Assembly: GCA_013695395.1 (NCBI GenBank)
Contig: JACDAP010000162.1
Coordinates: forward strand, 1 to 20,077
DNA: 20,077 nucleotides
Direction: 5' to 3'
Source: Solirubrobacterales bacterium
Lineage (GTDB): Bacteria > Actinomycetota > Thermoleophilia > Solirubrobacterales > Solirubrobacteraceae
In this document: in pieces, positions 19,307 to 20,077 of the stretch
Layout: every line of letters starts with the position of its first letter
Position numbering within the stretch: the stretch's first letter is position 1
Made by a program: the position numbers and the translations under genes
Notes under the pieces: generated by a model
Database searches by the model: none
Seen by the model: the letters and a program-made list of their open reading frames with translations, nothing else
Told to the model about the DNA's origin: nothing

Positions 19307-19313
19307 TGCCCGC

Positions 19314-20077
19314 ATGGAGCTTCGCCCTGGCATGCGCGCGCTGATCACCGGCGCCTCCCGCGGAATCGGCGCCGCCCTGGCACGGGAGCTGGCGGATCGG
19401 GGGCTGGTGGTCGGGCTCGCGGCGCGCTCGACCGACGAGCTCTCCGCGCTGGTCGACTCGTTGCCCGGGGACGGGCACGTGGTGCTCGAGTGCGATGTCG
19501 CCTCGCGAGCCTCGGTGGAGGCCGCGGTCGGGCGGTTCGTCGAGGAGGCCGGCGGGCTCGAGCTGCTCGTCGCCAACGCGGGCATCACCCACTACGAGCC
19601 GTTTATGGAGGCGCCGGTCGAGGCAGCCGAGCGGATGACCCAGGTCAACTGGATGGGGACCGTCTACACGGTGCACGCGGGCCTCACGCCGATGCTCGCG
19701 GCGGGGTCGGGACACGTCGTGGTCGTCTCGAGCGGCGCGGCGCTGCGCTCCTTCCCGAGTGCGGCGGTCTACGGCGCGACCAAGGCGGCGCAGCGCGGCT
19801 TCGCCGAGGCCCTGCGACACGAGCTCGCCGAGACCGGCGTCTCGCTCACCACGGTCTACCCCGGCGAGATCGCGACCTCGCTGCACGACCACGAGAAGGA
19901 GCGGATGCCCGCCTGGTATCGGGGCGGGCCCGACGCGGCGAACGCCGCCGACCTCGCGCGGGAGATCGTCAAGGCGGTGGAGAGGGACGACCGGGCGCTC
20001 CACTACCCGAAGATCGTGCGACTCCTCGGCGTGCTGAACAACGTCGTCCCGCGGGGCGCCGATCTGTTCCTCCGGCG
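19314..20077 (+). CDS. Short-chain dehydrogenase/reductase (3' end outside the window)
   Basis: 254 codons are visible and the frame is still open at the right edge. The protein is a classical SDR: cofactor loop TGASRGIG (12-19), D61 in ECDVAS, NAG (88-90), the catalytic serine in VVSSGAA (138-143), and Y153 and K157 in YGATK. Classical SDRs of this type run to about 260-280 residues, so only a short tail should be missing. A41-45-type NADP signs are limited to R38 after the second strand (LAARST), which suggests NADP over NAD but not firmly. The substrate is unknown. The gene shares a 37-bp intergenic region with the DtxR-type regulator, and the palindrome there suggests common control by metal or by the same repressor. 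Confidence 0.92.
   Translation, partial: MELRPGMRALITGASRGIGAALARELADRGLVVGLAARSTDELSALVDSLPGDGHVVLECDVASRASVEAAVGRFVEEAGGLELLVANAGITHYEPFMEAPVEAAERMTQVNWMGTVYTVHAGLTPMLAAGSGHVVVVSSGAALRSFPSAAVYGATKAAQRGFAEALRHELAETGVSLTTVYPGEIATSLHDHEKERMPAWYRGGPDAANAADLAREIVKAVERDDRALHYPKIVRLLGVLNNVVPRGADLFLR

Noticed and set aside
1..20077. CRISPR arrays, tRNA/rRNA genes, insertion sequences, integrases, attachment sites and a replication origin.
   Set aside because: No evenly spaced repeats, no cloverleaf in the intergenic gaps, no transposase or integrase motif and no DnaA-box cluster were seen. The gaps are short and gene content is housekeeping-like.

Overview
The window is chromosomal DNA of very high G+C content with G/C-biased third codon positions. 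It looks like a deep-branching actinobacterium, most likely of the Thermoleophilia/Solirubrobacterales type (inference). The grounds are exported proteins with arginine-rich Ig-like tails, a ydaO-type leader in front of an exported M23 peptidase, an acyl-CoA carboxylase alpha subunit with fused biotin carboxylase and BCCP, and many starts that look leaderless. I see no rRNA, tRNA, CRISPR array, insertion sequence, integrase or attachment site. No gene-free stretch exceeds 300 bases; the longest, 386-622, holds a riboswitch.

Layout. (1) 1-3219: cell-surface block. It has the tail of an Ig-like exported protein, a c-di-AMP (ydaO/yuaA) riboswitch driving an M23 endopeptidase, and an exported metallophosphoesterase-like protein. 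(2) 3268-7260: biotin carboxylase/BCCP, an overlapping GNAT acetyltransferase, and a membrane GAF-GGDEF diguanylate cyclase with a sigma-28-like promoter candidate. (3) 7291-9120 (minus): tight HAD, metallo-beta-lactamase-fold and VOC operon, divergent from (4) sucCD at 9167-11193, which is followed by a small membrane protein gene. (5) 11565-13074 (minus): two tandem paralogous single-pass membrane proteins of unknown function. (6) 13215-16190 (minus): two fold-type-I aminotransferases, the second overlapping a 3-methyladenine DNA glycosylase gene. (7) 16232-16669: a receiver-only response regulator. (8) 16715-19276 (minus): a DtxR/MntR-type metalloregulator abutting a Uup-type ABC-F gene, divergent from (9) a short-chain dehydrogenase that runs off the right edge.

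Themes. Both cyclic dinucleotides appear: c-di-AMP is sensed by the riboswitch, and c-di-GMP should be made by the GGDEF protein. Eight of about fourteen non-coupled starts have a TAnnnT hexamer 7-10 nt upstream, which suggests leaderless transcription. The DtxR/SDR intergenic region carries a perfect 7-3-7 palindrome overlapping both candidate -10 elements. The least explained content is the tandem membrane-protein pair. I do not see a clearly new multi-gene system; the strongest new leads are regulatory sites and that orphan family.
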